Of a stretch of DNA of 39,433 nucleotides, positions 8,371 through 15,838 are shown piece after piece. A program made the translations under genes and the position numbers. Numbering within the stretch: position 1 is the first letter of the stretch; every line of letters begins with the position of its first letter. The stretch lies in IMG/VR virus record IMGVR_UViG_3300042114_000023, positions 1 to 39,433 of that record. The stretch is one strand, 5' to 3'. The DNA comes from a virus. A model generated the notes under the pieces. The model saw only the letters and a program-made list of their open reading frames with translations. It did no database searches and was not told the DNA's origin.

Positions 8371-9057
8371 ATGAGTTCATTATTAGAAAAATACAATAGT
8401 ATGTCAGCAGAGGAACAAGCAGGTCTTGGAAAAGTAAGCTCAAAAATCAATACGCCAGGTGTACACTTAGTTACTATTGAGTCTATGAAAGTTATTGATG
8501 GCAGTAGAGTTAAAATAGAATTCAAAGATACAGCAGGTCAGATAATCGACTATACAGACTTCCTCACAAACAAAGACCCAGCTAAAGTAGAGGCTACAGT
8601 ACAGCGTGTTATGAATCGTCTTACTCATATGTGTAATGCAGCAGGTACCAATCTCAAATCAGTTTTATCTAGATCAGTACCAGGTACAGAAACATATAAA
8701 ACTGGAACAGTACCTACAGAAGAGTATCCATCTATTAAAAGCAAAAGTCTATACATCACTACTACATCAGAGATCGAGCCAGATGAGAAAGACGCTAACA
8801 AAGTATGGATACATCAGGTAGTAGATACATTTAATTTCTTTGACACAAAGAAACGCAGTGCCTTAGAAATTTCTACTAATGTAGATGAAGGTAAAACTAT
8901 GGAAGCAGCAGATGCTAAAGCTAAAGCTACATTCGCTATCAACTACCGTCATACAGCAAACAAAGCAGCCATTGCTAAACTAGCTGAACTCTCAGGTGGA
9001 CAGTACACACCTACTGTAGCATCAGCACAAACTACTGTAGCAGATGATGAAATATAG
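8371..9057 (+). CDS. Putative single-stranded DNA-binding protein
   Basis: This 228-residue protein has a beta-rich N-terminal region (PGVHLVTIESMKVIDGSRVK then IEFKDTAGQIIDYTDFL), as in phage OB-fold-like SSB or DUF2815/DUF669 proteins. Its Ala/Thr-rich C-terminus ends in ADDEI, the acidic tip typical of SSBs that recruit partners. It follows the Sak4-like ATPase as N4 genes 44/45 do. It has its own leader region with hairpins before it and a UUCG hairpin after it, consistent with high, separately tuned expression. I cannot identify the OB fold with certainty. Confidence 0.5.
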   Translation: MSSLLEKYNSMSAEEQAGLGKVSSKINTPGVHLVTIESMKVIDGSRVKIEFKDTAGQIIDYTDFLTNKDPAKVEATVQRVMNRLTHMCNAAGTNLKSVLSRSVPGTETYKTGTVPTEEYPSIKSKSLYITTTSEIEPDEKDANKVWIHQVVDTFNFFDTKKRSALEISTNVDEGKTMEAADAKAKATFAINYRHTANKAAIAKLAELSGGQYTPTVASAQTTVADDEI

Positions 9058-9091
9058 TTAAGTTTAAGTTTCACTGCATTACAATATCAAC

Positions 9092-9107
9092 TCTACCTTC
9101 GGGTAGA
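9092..9107 (+). terminator. UUCG-tetraloop hairpin after the SSB-like gene
   Basis: TCTACC-TTCG-GGTAGA forms a perfect 6-bp stem with a UUCG tetraloop, in the 70-base gap after the SSB-like gene. No T-run follows, so it is either a weak terminator or a 3'-end stabiliser that sets high SSB and lower downstream expression. Confidence 0.5.
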
Positions 9108-9127
9108 AACTAAACAAAAGGAATTAC

Positions 9128-9376
9128 ATGCTTAAATCAGGAATCGTTACACGTCCCGTTGAACTTTTTGAATCAGTACAATTAGACATGGATGGAGCTA
9201 CAGCAGGTACACTTGCAGGAGTACTTAACCACATCTTTGAAATACAACTAGATAAAATATTCAAATCAGAGCAACGTATAGTTTTAAGACAACTTAATGA
9301 CGCACTTGTAGAAGTATCAAACAAATACAACTCAGAGTTTAAAAACAATGAATATGTTGGAGATACTCAGTGTTAG
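9128..9376 (+). CDS. Hypothetical protein upstream of ribonucleotide reductase
   Basis: This 82-residue protein is not recognised. A central amphipathic helical region (about 18-65) with regular hydrophobic spacing suggests an all-helical or coiled-coil fold. It starts at ATG 9128 after AAAAGGAAT and ends in CxGDTQC-like residues, overlapping the GTG start of nrdA by seven bases. Translational coupling to nrdA suggests, but does not prove, a role with the reductase. Confidence 0.6.
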   Translation: MLKSGIVTRPVELFESVQLDMDGATAGTLAGVLNHIFEIQLDKIFKSEQRIVLRQLNDALVEVSNKYNSEFKNNEYVGDTQC

Positions 9377-11169
9377 GTAATACTAGAGGATGGGAAACAC
9401 TACCTCAAATTTCAAAAGCTCTCTATCAAGAAACTTATTTCCTGCCAGGAGAGAGTTATTCGGAATGGGCAATACGCATAGCTGAAGCATACGCTAACGA
9501 TGTTGCACACGCAACCCGTATCCGCAGATACGTAGAAAATTACTGGTTTCACCCATCCACACCTATCAGCTCAAATGCTGGTACAGACAGAGGATTGCCT
9601 ATCTCATGTTTCACAGGTTCCGTACCAGACTCAAAAGAAGGCATATTCTCATCATGGCAGGAATCATGTTGGCTTGGAGCTATGGGTGGAGGAGTAGGCA
9701 AAGACTGGTCACAGGTACGTGAAATCAATCACCTAGTAGGTGGACATGGCGGCACATCCAGCGGAATTATCCCATTCATGAAAGTGAATGGTTCCCTCTC
9801 CAATGCCATCTCACAAGGTGGAAATCGTAGGTATAGTGAAGCGAATTATCTAGACATTTCTCATCCAGAGATAGAAGAGTTTATTGATATTCGTAAACCT
9901 ACAGGAGACCAGTCTCGTAGAGCACTTGACCTACATCATGGAGTAGTTATCACAGACAACTTTATGGACGCAGTCATATCAGATTCCGATTGGAGTCTAA
10001 TATCACCAAAGTCTAAAAAAGTCATCAAAGTAATTCCAGCCCGTAAGTTATGGACTCAGATTCTAGAAACTCGTGTCACTACAGGAGCACCATATGTCTT
10101 ATTTAAAGATACAGTTAATAGCCTAGCTCCAGAGGAGTATAGACATGAGCAGATCGAAATCACCACTTCCAATCTTTGTTCCGAGATTATGCTTCGTACT
10201 GATGACACACATAGCGGTGTTTGTTGTCTTGGCTCCATTAATCTTGAGTATTGGGATGAGTACCAAAACAATTTTGACGAATTTATAGCAGACTGTTCTG
10301 ACTTCCTAGATAACGTTCTACAAGACTTCATTGATCGTACAAAGCACATGCCAGGATTCGAAAAAGCACGAGCCTCAGCTATTGATGAACGCTCATTAGG
10401 ACTTGGTGTTATGGGACTACACAGCCTATTCCAGTCCAAAATGATACCGTTTGAATCACCTATGGCAAAAGGCTTGAATCTACATATTTTCCAAAAAATT
10501 AAAGAATCCGCAGATAAGCATAATACGTTTATGCGTACAGCAGTATGTCCAATGTCAGCACGTAATGGTACCTTTAAACGCAATATTCACGTCACAGCTA
10601 TAGCTCCTACTATGTCTATATCGAATCTATGTAACTTAGCTTCAGGTGGTATTGAACCGTGGGTTACCAATACATTTACTAAGAAGCTTAAACAAGGCTC
10701 ATTCGCAGTACGTAACAAGTATTTACATACTTGGTTAATAAATTATGCAGTATCCTTAGAAAATACGGTAAAAACACCATTACTAAATTGGGTAGATGAT
10801 CAATGGGCTTCGATCCAAAAAAATAATGGCTCAATTCAACACCTAGATTGGATGGATCAGAATACTAAAGATGTATTTAAGACAGCATTCGAGATAGACC
10901 AGAAATGGGTTATAGAACTAGCTGGAGATAGGGCACAACACATAGATCAATCTCAGTCAGTGAATCTATTCATAGCTGGAAATAGTCACGTACAACGCCT
11001 ATCTGATCTGCATATCATGGCTTGGAAGAAAGGACTTAAATCTTTATACTATCTACGTTCTAGTGCAGTAAATAGGGGATCTACATCTTCAGACGATAGG
11101 AAACAAATTCAATTACAGGAAGTAACTATGGACATTCTAACATCCGATAGTTGTGTAGGTTGTGCATGA
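9370..11169 (+). CDS. nrdA: Ribonucleoside-diphosphate reductase, large (catalytic) subunit
   Basis: This is the class I reductase alpha subunit (599 residues), converting ribonucleotides to deoxyribonucleotides. The redox pair is C80 (SCFTGSV) with C285 or C286 (GVCCLGS). The radical site is NLCSE (N268, C270, E272), the radical-transfer tyrosines are Y560-Y561 (LYYLR), and the C-terminal tail ends CVGC (C595, C598) for thioredoxin/glutaredoxin exchange. It is shorter than bacterial NrdA (about 760), and the N-terminal ATP-cone is absent, so dATP overall-activity control is probably lost. It starts at GTG 9370 overlapping the previous gene and ends in an ATGA overlap with nrdB. Confidence 0.95.
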   Translation: MLGNTRGWETLPQISKALYQETYFLPGESYSEWAIRIAEAYANDVAHATRIRRYVENYWFHPSTPISSNAGTDRGLPISCFTGSVPDSKEGIFSSWQESCWLGAMGGGVGKDWSQVREINHLVGGHGGTSSGIIPFMKVNGSLSNAISQGGNRRYSEANYLDISHPEIEEFIDIRKPTGDQSRRALDLHHGVVITDNFMDAVISDSDWSLISPKSKKVIKVIPARKLWTQILETRVTTGAPYVLFKDTVNSLAPEEYRHEQIEITTSNLCSEIMLRTDDTHSGVCCLGSINLEYWDEYQNNFDEFIADCSDFLDNVLQDFIDRTKHMPGFEKARASAIDERSLGLGVMGLHSLFQSKMIPFESPMAKGLNLHIFQKIKESADKHNTFMRTAVCPMSARNGTFKRNIHVTAIAPTMSISNLCNLASGGIEPWVTNTFTKKLKQGSFAVRNKYLHTWLINYAVSLENTVKTPLLNWVDDQWASIQKNNGSIQHLDWMDQNTKDVFKTAFEIDQKWVIELAGDRAQHIDQSQSVNLFIAGNSHVQRLSDLHIMAWKKGLKSLYYLRSSAVNRGSTSSDDRKQIQLQEVTMDILTSDSCVGCA

Positions 11170-12182
11170 GCTTAATTAAACAGAACGGAATGCTCATATT
11201 CAAACCTACATTAGGCTTTAAGTATCCTCATTTTTGGGAGTACTACAAACAGCATGATCGTATGTTTTGGACAGCAGATGAAATTAATCTTACCAAAGAC
11301 GTACAAGACTACCAGAAAGCTTCAGAAGAAGAACGTACCATGATTCGTAATATTATGATGCTATTCACTCAAAATGAAGTTCTAGTAGGTTCAGGATATT
11401 CAGTCATGTTACGTATCTTTAAACCAGTAGAAGTTCAAGCTATGCTATCTAGCTTCAATGCTCGTGAGTACACGCATATAGAAAACTACTCTCTATTCAC
11501 TGAAACTCTAGGATTACCTAACTCTATCTACTCAGACTTCTTAGACGTACCAGTTATGTCTACCAAAACAGAGTATTTAGAAAAAGCCAAAGTACGAAAG
11601 TACGAGGACTACAAACAAGCAGGTCTTACAGACGCTCAGGTAGATTATGAGTTCCGTAGATCCGTAGCTCGTATGTTAGCAGTCTACGCAGGAGGTACAG
11701 AGAACATTAGTCTTATGGCTCAATTCGCACTACTTCTACGATTTCAATTTGAAAACAAGTATCCAGGACTATGTCAGATAGTTGAATTTTCACTCAGAGA
11801 AGAGACTATGCACGGTATTGGAAACTCTCATCTATTCCGAGATTTTGTATCAGAGAATGGTGACATATGGGACGACACGCTTAAATTTGACATTTATGAA
11901 GGCATTAGAGAGATAGTATCATATGAACACGCTCTACTAGATTACCTCAACCCATCCTACAAAAACGCATACAAACGCTATGTAGAATATCGTGCAGATA
12001 TAGCTCTTAAAGAATTAGGTATGAAACCGAACTACCATACTCCTATGCCCCCTGAACTGAACTATATGAATGACGTAGTCGGTATACAACTTACTGATTT
12101 CTTTTCCGCTCGTGTAACAGAGTATACAAAATCAGTTCAAGGTAACTACGGTGACATTGACTATTCAGGATGGCAGTCGTGA
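11166..12182 (+). CDS. nrdB: Ribonucleoside-diphosphate reductase, small (radical) subunit
   Basis: This 338-residue R2 subunit generates the tyrosyl radical used by NrdA. Di-metal ligands are D45 (LTKDVQD), E101 and H104 (REYTH), E179 (GGTENIS) and E213/H216 (REETMH). The radical tyrosine Y108 stands four residues after H104, as in E. coli R2. This is therefore an oxygen-dependent class Ia-like enzyme. ATG 11166 overlaps the nrdA stop (ATGA); an upstream TTG is less likely. The C-terminus (about 20 residues) is the probable docking tail for NrdA. Confidence 0.95.
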   Translation: MSLIKQNGMLIFKPTLGFKYPHFWEYYKQHDRMFWTADEINLTKDVQDYQKASEEERTMIRNIMMLFTQNEVLVGSGYSVMLRIFKPVEVQAMLSSFNAREYTHIENYSLFTETLGLPNSIYSDFLDVPVMSTKTEYLEKAKVRKYEDYKQAGLTDAQVDYEFRRSVARMLAVYAGGTENISLMAQFALLLRFQFENKYPGLCQIVEFSLREETMHGIGNSHLFRDFVSENGDIWDDTLKFDIYEGIREIVSYEHALLDYLNPSYKNAYKRYVEYRADIALKELGMKPNYHTPMPPELNYMNDVVGIQLTDFFSARVTEYTKSVQGNYGDIDYSGWQS

Positions 12183-12361
12183 CACTACTAGAATATCAAC
12201 ATAAACTATCGTCTTACATGTCTTCAGATGCACCCATCAAAGAACGTGAGGAAGCAATACACAAGCTTAAAGAACAGTTCGATACTTCTTACTTTACCCA
12301 AAAAGCTAGAGACCAGATGAAAGAATCAGCACCAGATACATCAGACATCGGAGAAGACTAA
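12179..12361 (+). CDS. Hypothetical small protein after nrdB
   Basis: This roughly 60-residue, charged, helical protein (LLEYQHKLSSYMSSDAPIK, then EREEAIHKLKEQF) has an acidic tail ending GED. It is not recognised. The GTG at 12179 forms a GTGA overlap with the nrdB stop and has AGGA eight bases upstream. An in-frame ATG at 12170 overlaps that site and is the alternative start. Its stop overlaps the next ATG. Confidence 0.6.
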   Translation: MTLLEYQHKLSSYMSSDAPIKEREEAIHKLKEQFDTSYFTQKARDQMKESAPDTSDIGED

Positions 12362-12699
12362 TGAATTGTAACCAACAGAATGTAAAGTTCACTAAAGCTG
12401 ATTCAAACAAACTTATGTTCTCACTCATAGAACCTAGATTTATAGAAGGTGTAGCTCAAGTACTTTCAGAGGGTGCTGCAAAATACAGCATAGACAATTG
12501 GAAAAATCTACCAGTGAATGAAAAACGACGTTACAAAGACGCACTTCTCAGACACATCAATGAATACATGAAAGGTAACATTCTAGATTCTGAGACTCAC
12601 CATTCTCATTTATATCACGCAGCTTGTAATCTCATGTTTCTAGATTATTTCGACAAAGTAGAAACTGTTATCACATCAAATTCCCATAAAGGCTTCTAA
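12361..12699 (+). CDS. dATP/dGTP pyrophosphohydrolase (DUF5664, MazG-like)
   Basis: This 112-residue all-alpha NTP-PPase domain protein has the family pattern KADSNKLMFSLIEPRFIEG, AKYSIDNWKNLP, RYKDALLRHINEYMKG and HLYHAACNLMFLDYF. I recognise this as the dATP/dGTP diphosphohydrolase (DUF5664) family, common in phages. It would cleave selected (d)NTPs to (d)NMP and pyrophosphate, adjusting the nucleotide pool with the neighbouring ribonucleotide reductase. It shares one base with the previous stop, and the next gene follows without a gap. Confidence 0.85.
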   Translation: MNCNQQNVKFTKADSNKLMFSLIEPRFIEGVAQVLSEGAAKYSIDNWKNLPVNEKRRYKDALLRHINEYMKGNILDSETHHSHLYHAACNLMFLDYFDKVETVITSNSHKGF

Positions 12700-13284
12700 A
12701 TGCAAATAACTCTAGAACCACCTAAATCTAAATCAGATTCTATATGGGACGACTATGTCCCTATTATTCAACGTGGAAACATATATGATGTTTACCTTAC
12801 AGATAGTATTGAGGAACCAGCAGAATATAACAAACTAATCAACCTCCTTGTAGGACTTGATTATTATAATAAAGTACATATGTACATAAACAATAATGGT
12901 GGAGCAGTAGCTTCTGCATTTATGATTCGTAACGCTATGCTAAAATGTAAAGCACACATAGTAGGTTACCTATCTGGCACTGTAGCATCATCCGCAAGCA
13001 TCTTATCATTAGCATGTGATGACATAGTGGTTAGTCCATTTCTATCACACATGTCACATAACTACTTTCATGGAGTACAAGGTACAGGTAACCAAGTAAA
13101 AGACTATGTAGACTTCACAGACCGTGAACTTAAACGAGCATTTCGTGAAATATACACTGGCTTTTTAACAGAAGAAGAGATACTCTTAGTTACAGAACGT
13201 GACAAAGAAGTATGGCTAAATGAACTAGAAGTTACAGAACGATGGAAAGCATACCAAATAGCACGAACGCCAAAGGAATTTTAA
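12700..13284 (+). CDS. ClpP-like serine protease
   Basis: This 194-residue ClpP/crotonase-fold protease shows the family features MYINNNGGAVASAF (oxyanion region), YLSGTVASSASILSLACDD with nucleophile S97, and HMSHN with H120. The Ser-His spacing is 23, against about 25 in E. coli ClpP. The third residue is less clear; a helix TERDKEVWLNELEV occupies the usual position. Unlike most phage ClpP-like proteases it lies not in the head cluster but between nucleotide-metabolism genes and phoH, so capsid maturation is not implied by context. Its stop overlaps the phoH ATG. Confidence 0.8.
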   Translation: MQITLEPPKSKSDSIWDDYVPIIQRGNIYDVYLTDSIEEPAEYNKLINLLVGLDYYNKVHMYINNNGGAVASAFMIRNAMLKCKAHIVGYLSGTVASSASILSLACDDIVVSPFLSHMSHNYFHGVQGTGNQVKDYVDFTDRELKRAFREIYTGFLTEEEILLVTERDKEVWLNELEVTERWKAYQIARTPKEF

Positions 13285-14621
13285 TGGAAGCATTGGATAC
13301 CAATATCATACTTCTCGATGCAAACAACATATACGCATTCGCAGGACCTATATTATTAGCTGCCACAGTAATAGATGAACTAGACTCAAAGAAATCTGAT
13401 CTCACAGAGATTGGTTTTCAAGCAAGAGAGTTTGGTAGAATTATTACAAAATCTCAGCTAATATCTACTACAAGTAATGACGTATATGCAGAGTCTGTAT
13501 TTAAATCTAACAATGTAGAAATACACATAGTTGAGCTTAAAGAATATTCAGACTTTAAAGACTCTCACCCAAACATTGTAAACGATCGTAAAATCATCGA
13601 AGTTACAAAACACTTCAATGCTAAATTCATATCGAATGATGTAATGGCGAGAATCCGAGCATCAGCAGAAGGAATAGAAAGTACTGAATTTCGCTCCATA
13701 GAAGTGACAGATTCAGTATTTACCAAATTCATAACTCTCCCTACAGAGAAGTTTGAATTATTAGAAGATCCGTCTACTGACATACTAGTTCTAGACCCAG
13801 ACCATGAGCCTGAAAACTACAACTACGTATTTAGATGTGCATCAACTGACCAAACAAAACTAACTACCGTAATCAATAACGTACTGTCAGTACTTGGCAA
13901 AACAGAAGAAGCAGACCTTCGCAAGCAGGACATACCCCCTATTAATGCTCAACAGTTATTCATGTGTAAATATTTACAAGACCCACTATTAGATATGTTA
14001 ATTGTAGAGTCTCCAGCAGGTACAGGTAAATCAGCCGTAGCAATCTCCAATGGAATCCGTCTAGTACGTCAGCACAAGTACGAAGGTATTCTCTATGTAC
14101 GTTCATCAGTGAACGATGTTGACCCTATAGAAGAAGTAGGATTCTTACCAGGACTAGCAGAAAAGTTCGCAGTATACCTACATCCACTAGAAGATACACT
14201 AGACTTCATCATACGTAACAAGCATAAAGCCTCCAAACTAAAAGGGCAAGCCCTTGAACTAAAAGTAGCAGAAGGTATTGAAGCCTTACGTGAGAAAGCT
14301 AATATCAAAGCTATAACTACACTAGGTATGCGAGGTAGAACTTTCTCTAACTACTTTATAATCATAGATGAGTTTCAAAACCTATCACCTAAACAAGCTC
14401 AAAAGATACTTACACGTATTGGACAAGGTTGTAAAGTAGTACTATTAGGCTCAAACAACCAAATAGACAACAAATACATTACCAAACACACAAATGGTAT
14501 GGCTGTACTGCTCAATGCTTGCAAAACAAATAATGAGTACATCACTATGGCAGCAGTAGACCTAACACGTATAGTACGTTCTCCTATGGCAGAATTTACT
14601 GAACGTCTATTCAGCAAGTAA
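13284..14621 (+). CDS. phoH: PhoH-family ATPase with N-terminal PIN domain
   Basis: This 445-residue PhoH2-type protein has an N-terminal PIN ribonuclease-like domain with acidic residues LLDANN (D12) and VIDELDSKK, and a C-terminal P-loop domain with Walker A SPAGTGKSA (K249) and Walker B FIIIDEFQN (D362, E363). The later segment VVLLGSNNQIDNKYI is typical of PhoH. PIN-PhoH proteins are RNA-unwinding/cleaving ATPases, and phoH is common in marine phages. ATG 13284 shares a base with the preceding stop and has AAGGA upstream; an in-frame start at 13242 lies inside the protease gene. Confidence 0.92.
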   Translation: MEALDTNIILLDANNIYAFAGPILLAATVIDELDSKKSDLTEIGFQAREFGRIITKSQLISTTSNDVYAESVFKSNNVEIHIVELKEYSDFKDSHPNIVNDRKIIEVTKHFNAKFISNDVMARIRASAEGIESTEFRSIEVTDSVFTKFITLPTEKFELLEDPSTDILVLDPDHEPENYNYVFRCASTDQTKLTTVINNVLSVLGKTEEADLRKQDIPPINAQQLFMCKYLQDPLLDMLIVESPAGTGKSAVAISNGIRLVRQHKYEGILYVRSSVNDVDPIEEVGFLPGLAEKFAVYLHPLEDTLDFIIRNKHKASKLKGQALELKVAEGIEALREKANIKAITTLGMRGRTFSNYFIIIDEFQNLSPKQAQKILTRIGQGCKVVLLGSNNQIDNKYITKHTNGMAVLLNACKTNNEYITMAAVDLTRIVRSPMAEFTERLFSK

Positions 14622-14635
14622 TAAGGAACCGCTTA

Positions 14636-15097
14636 ATGGAAAACCCAATAAAATCCATAGTCCTGTTTAATAAAAAAGCAGGACTACTAGAATCAGGCTA
14701 TGACGACTTCCTAGAGTCCTCATTTCAGATAGAAGAAGCACTCGAAGGATTTAACAACTGCAAATTTGCTGAAGTATTCGTTGAACTCAGTAAGACATCT
14801 ACCGCAAAAGACATAGCTAGAATAATAGTAGCTACTGCCATTGTGGGAGATACAGTAATGTCTGACGTTGATCGCTTAGATAAAGCTTGTGATGCAGTAG
14901 TGTTTGCAGTTGGATCTATGGCTAAATTAGGGCTTACAGCTCATCAAATCACAGCTGCACTTAACGCAGTTGTAAAAGCCAACAATCAGAAGCTCTCTAT
15001 GCCTAAAGACGAATATGGTAAACTCATAAAACCAAATTCCTTCATAGGGCCTGAACCAGAACTCCAACGTATTTTAAATCAAAAGAGTAAAATATGA
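14636..15097 (+). CDS. MazG-like all-alpha NTP pyrophosphohydrolase
   Basis: This 153-residue helical protein ends in the pattern DKACDAVVFAVGSMAKLGL, then AALNAVVKANNQKLSMPKDE, GKLIKPNSFIGPEPELQRIL. The ending N-x-(S)-K-x6-DExGK-x-KP...PEP..L..IL, preceded by an acidic D...DA helix, is the signature of the MazG/phosphoribosyl-ATP-pyrophosphohydrolase superfamily found in phages. The N-terminal EE motif SFQIEEALEGF probably supplies metal ligands. It is the second NTP-PPase in this operon. ATG 14636 follows AAGGAACCG. Its end overlaps a possible 18-codon frame. Confidence 0.7.
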   Translation: MENPIKSIVLFNKKAGLLESGYDDFLESSFQIEEALEGFNNCKFAEVFVELSKTSTAKDIARIIVATAIVGDTVMSDVDRLDKACDAVVFAVGSMAKLGLTAHQITAALNAVVKANNQKLSMPKDEYGKLIKPNSFIGPEPELQRILNQKSKI

Positions 15098-15150
15098 GTT
15101 GTAAAATAAAAAATCGAAAAATTACCAAAGAAATAAAAGGATATAAATGA
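15094..15150 (+). CDS. Possible 18-residue micro-ORF
   Basis: An 18-codon basic frame (MSCKIKNRKITKEIKGYK) bridges two genes with an ATGA overlap at both ends. It may only serve to carry ribosomes across the gap, because the next gene has its own AAAAGGA site inside this frame. Evidence that the peptide itself matters is weak. Confidence 0.25.
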   Translation: MSCKIKNRKITKEIKGYK

Positions 15151-15374
15151 GAAATTTTATAGAAAAAACACAACTAATGAACACGGTAAATGCACCACTA
15201 AATGTATGCCCAGATTTAGTAATGAACAATATAGTAGAACTGGCTTGTAACTTACAGCAACTAGTACAACTAGGTTTTGACTATGAGCAAATAGACATGT
15301 TACTATTAATGCTTTTAGACAATGATAAGCAGTTTAAGAACAACATAATAAGTACCATATTATCGAGAAAATAA
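15147..15374 (+). CDS. Hypothetical small helical protein
   Basis: This 75-residue protein is not recognised. It is Leu/Asn-rich and helical throughout (ELACNLQQLVQLGFDYEQID), with no strong membrane segment. It starts at ATG 15147 after AAAAGGATATAA, the recurrent ribosome-binding site of this phage, and ends one base before the next gene. Confidence 0.6.
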   Translation: MRNFIEKTQLMNTVNAPLNVCPDLVMNNIVELACNLQQLVQLGFDYEQIDMLLLMLLDNDKQFKNNIISTILSRK

Positions 15375-15375
15375 A

Positions 15376-15648
15376 ATGGAAGCAGTAATAATTGCGATAG
15401 CTGCTGCATTCAACCTTCTCATAATAAAATGGAAAGTAGAACACCATAGGTACCAAGATGCAGTATTAGATACTACACTATTGGTAATACTCTCTTCTGT
15501 TTTCGCTAACTCATTAGGGGGTATGATAATAGCCACAATCAGTTCTTTTATAGCATCTATCTATTTATTATTCTCTCCTCCTGCATTCCTAAGTTCTGTA
15601 GATACTACAGAACTTATAGATAAGTGGAAAGAGAGGTTTCCTAAATGA
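15376..15648 (+). CDS. Small membrane protein (about three TM segments), possible holin
   Basis: This 90-residue protein has an N-terminal hydrophobic helix (AVIIAIAAAFNLLII), a charged loop (KWKVEHHRYQD) and one or two further hydrophobic helices (TTLLVILSSVFANSLGGMII and ATISSFIASIYLLF), and ends in a basic tail. The size and layout fit small phage holins or membrane-remodelling proteins, but a GTA-type holin is also encoded in the late region at 38151-38567, so this early-region protein may do something else. Its stop overlaps the next ATG. Confidence 0.6.
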   Translation: MEAVIIAIAAAFNLLIIKWKVEHHRYQDAVLDTTLLVILSSVFANSLGGMIIATISSFIASIYLLFSPPAFLSSVDTTELIDKWKERFPK

Positions 15649-15818
15649 CATTTCTAAAATCCCTATTCTACACTATCATAATAGTAATAGTTACAATTGC
15701 AATATTAGCTACAGTCTATGTTTCAATTTGGATTATCCTAAGTATAGTAGTATTACTATTATTCTCAGGATTTCACAGCTTATTAAAAGCAAAGCTTCAC
15801 CTACTTAAGAATTCCTAG
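15645..15818 (+). CDS. Small hydrophobic membrane protein (57 aa)
   Basis: This 57-residue frame starts at an ATGA overlap with the preceding membrane protein. About 40 consecutive residues are strongly hydrophobic (TIIIVIVTIAILATVYVSIW, then IILSIVVLLLFSGF), giving two likely TM helices, with a basic end LLKAKLHLLKNS. With the preceding gene it forms a membrane-protein pair ending the plus-strand operon. Its last 18 bases overlap the 3' end of the convergent minus-strand gene and contain part of a terminator-like inverted repeat. Confidence 0.6.
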   Translation: MTFLKSLFYTIIIVIVTIAILATVYVSIWIILSIVVLLLFSGFHSLLKAKLHLLKNS

Positions 15819-15838
15819 GAATTGTAAAGAAGTAGGTG
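15798..15838. terminator. Nested bidirectional terminator-like inverted repeat at the convergent junction
   Basis: CACCTACTT (15798-15806) and AAGTAGGTG (15830-15838) form a perfect 9-bp stem. The loop contains the perfect 14-base palindrome AATTCCTAGGAATT (15810-15823). The element lies across the stop codons of both converging genes. T-rich stretches follow on the minus side (GCTTTGCTTTTAATA), less so on the plus side. It is the only candidate for ending both transcripts. Confidence 0.65.

Noticed and set aside
10056-10583. Minus-strand 175-codon frame inside nrdA
   Set aside because: Antisense shadow of a clearly conserved gene, with no ribosome-binding site or recognisable product.
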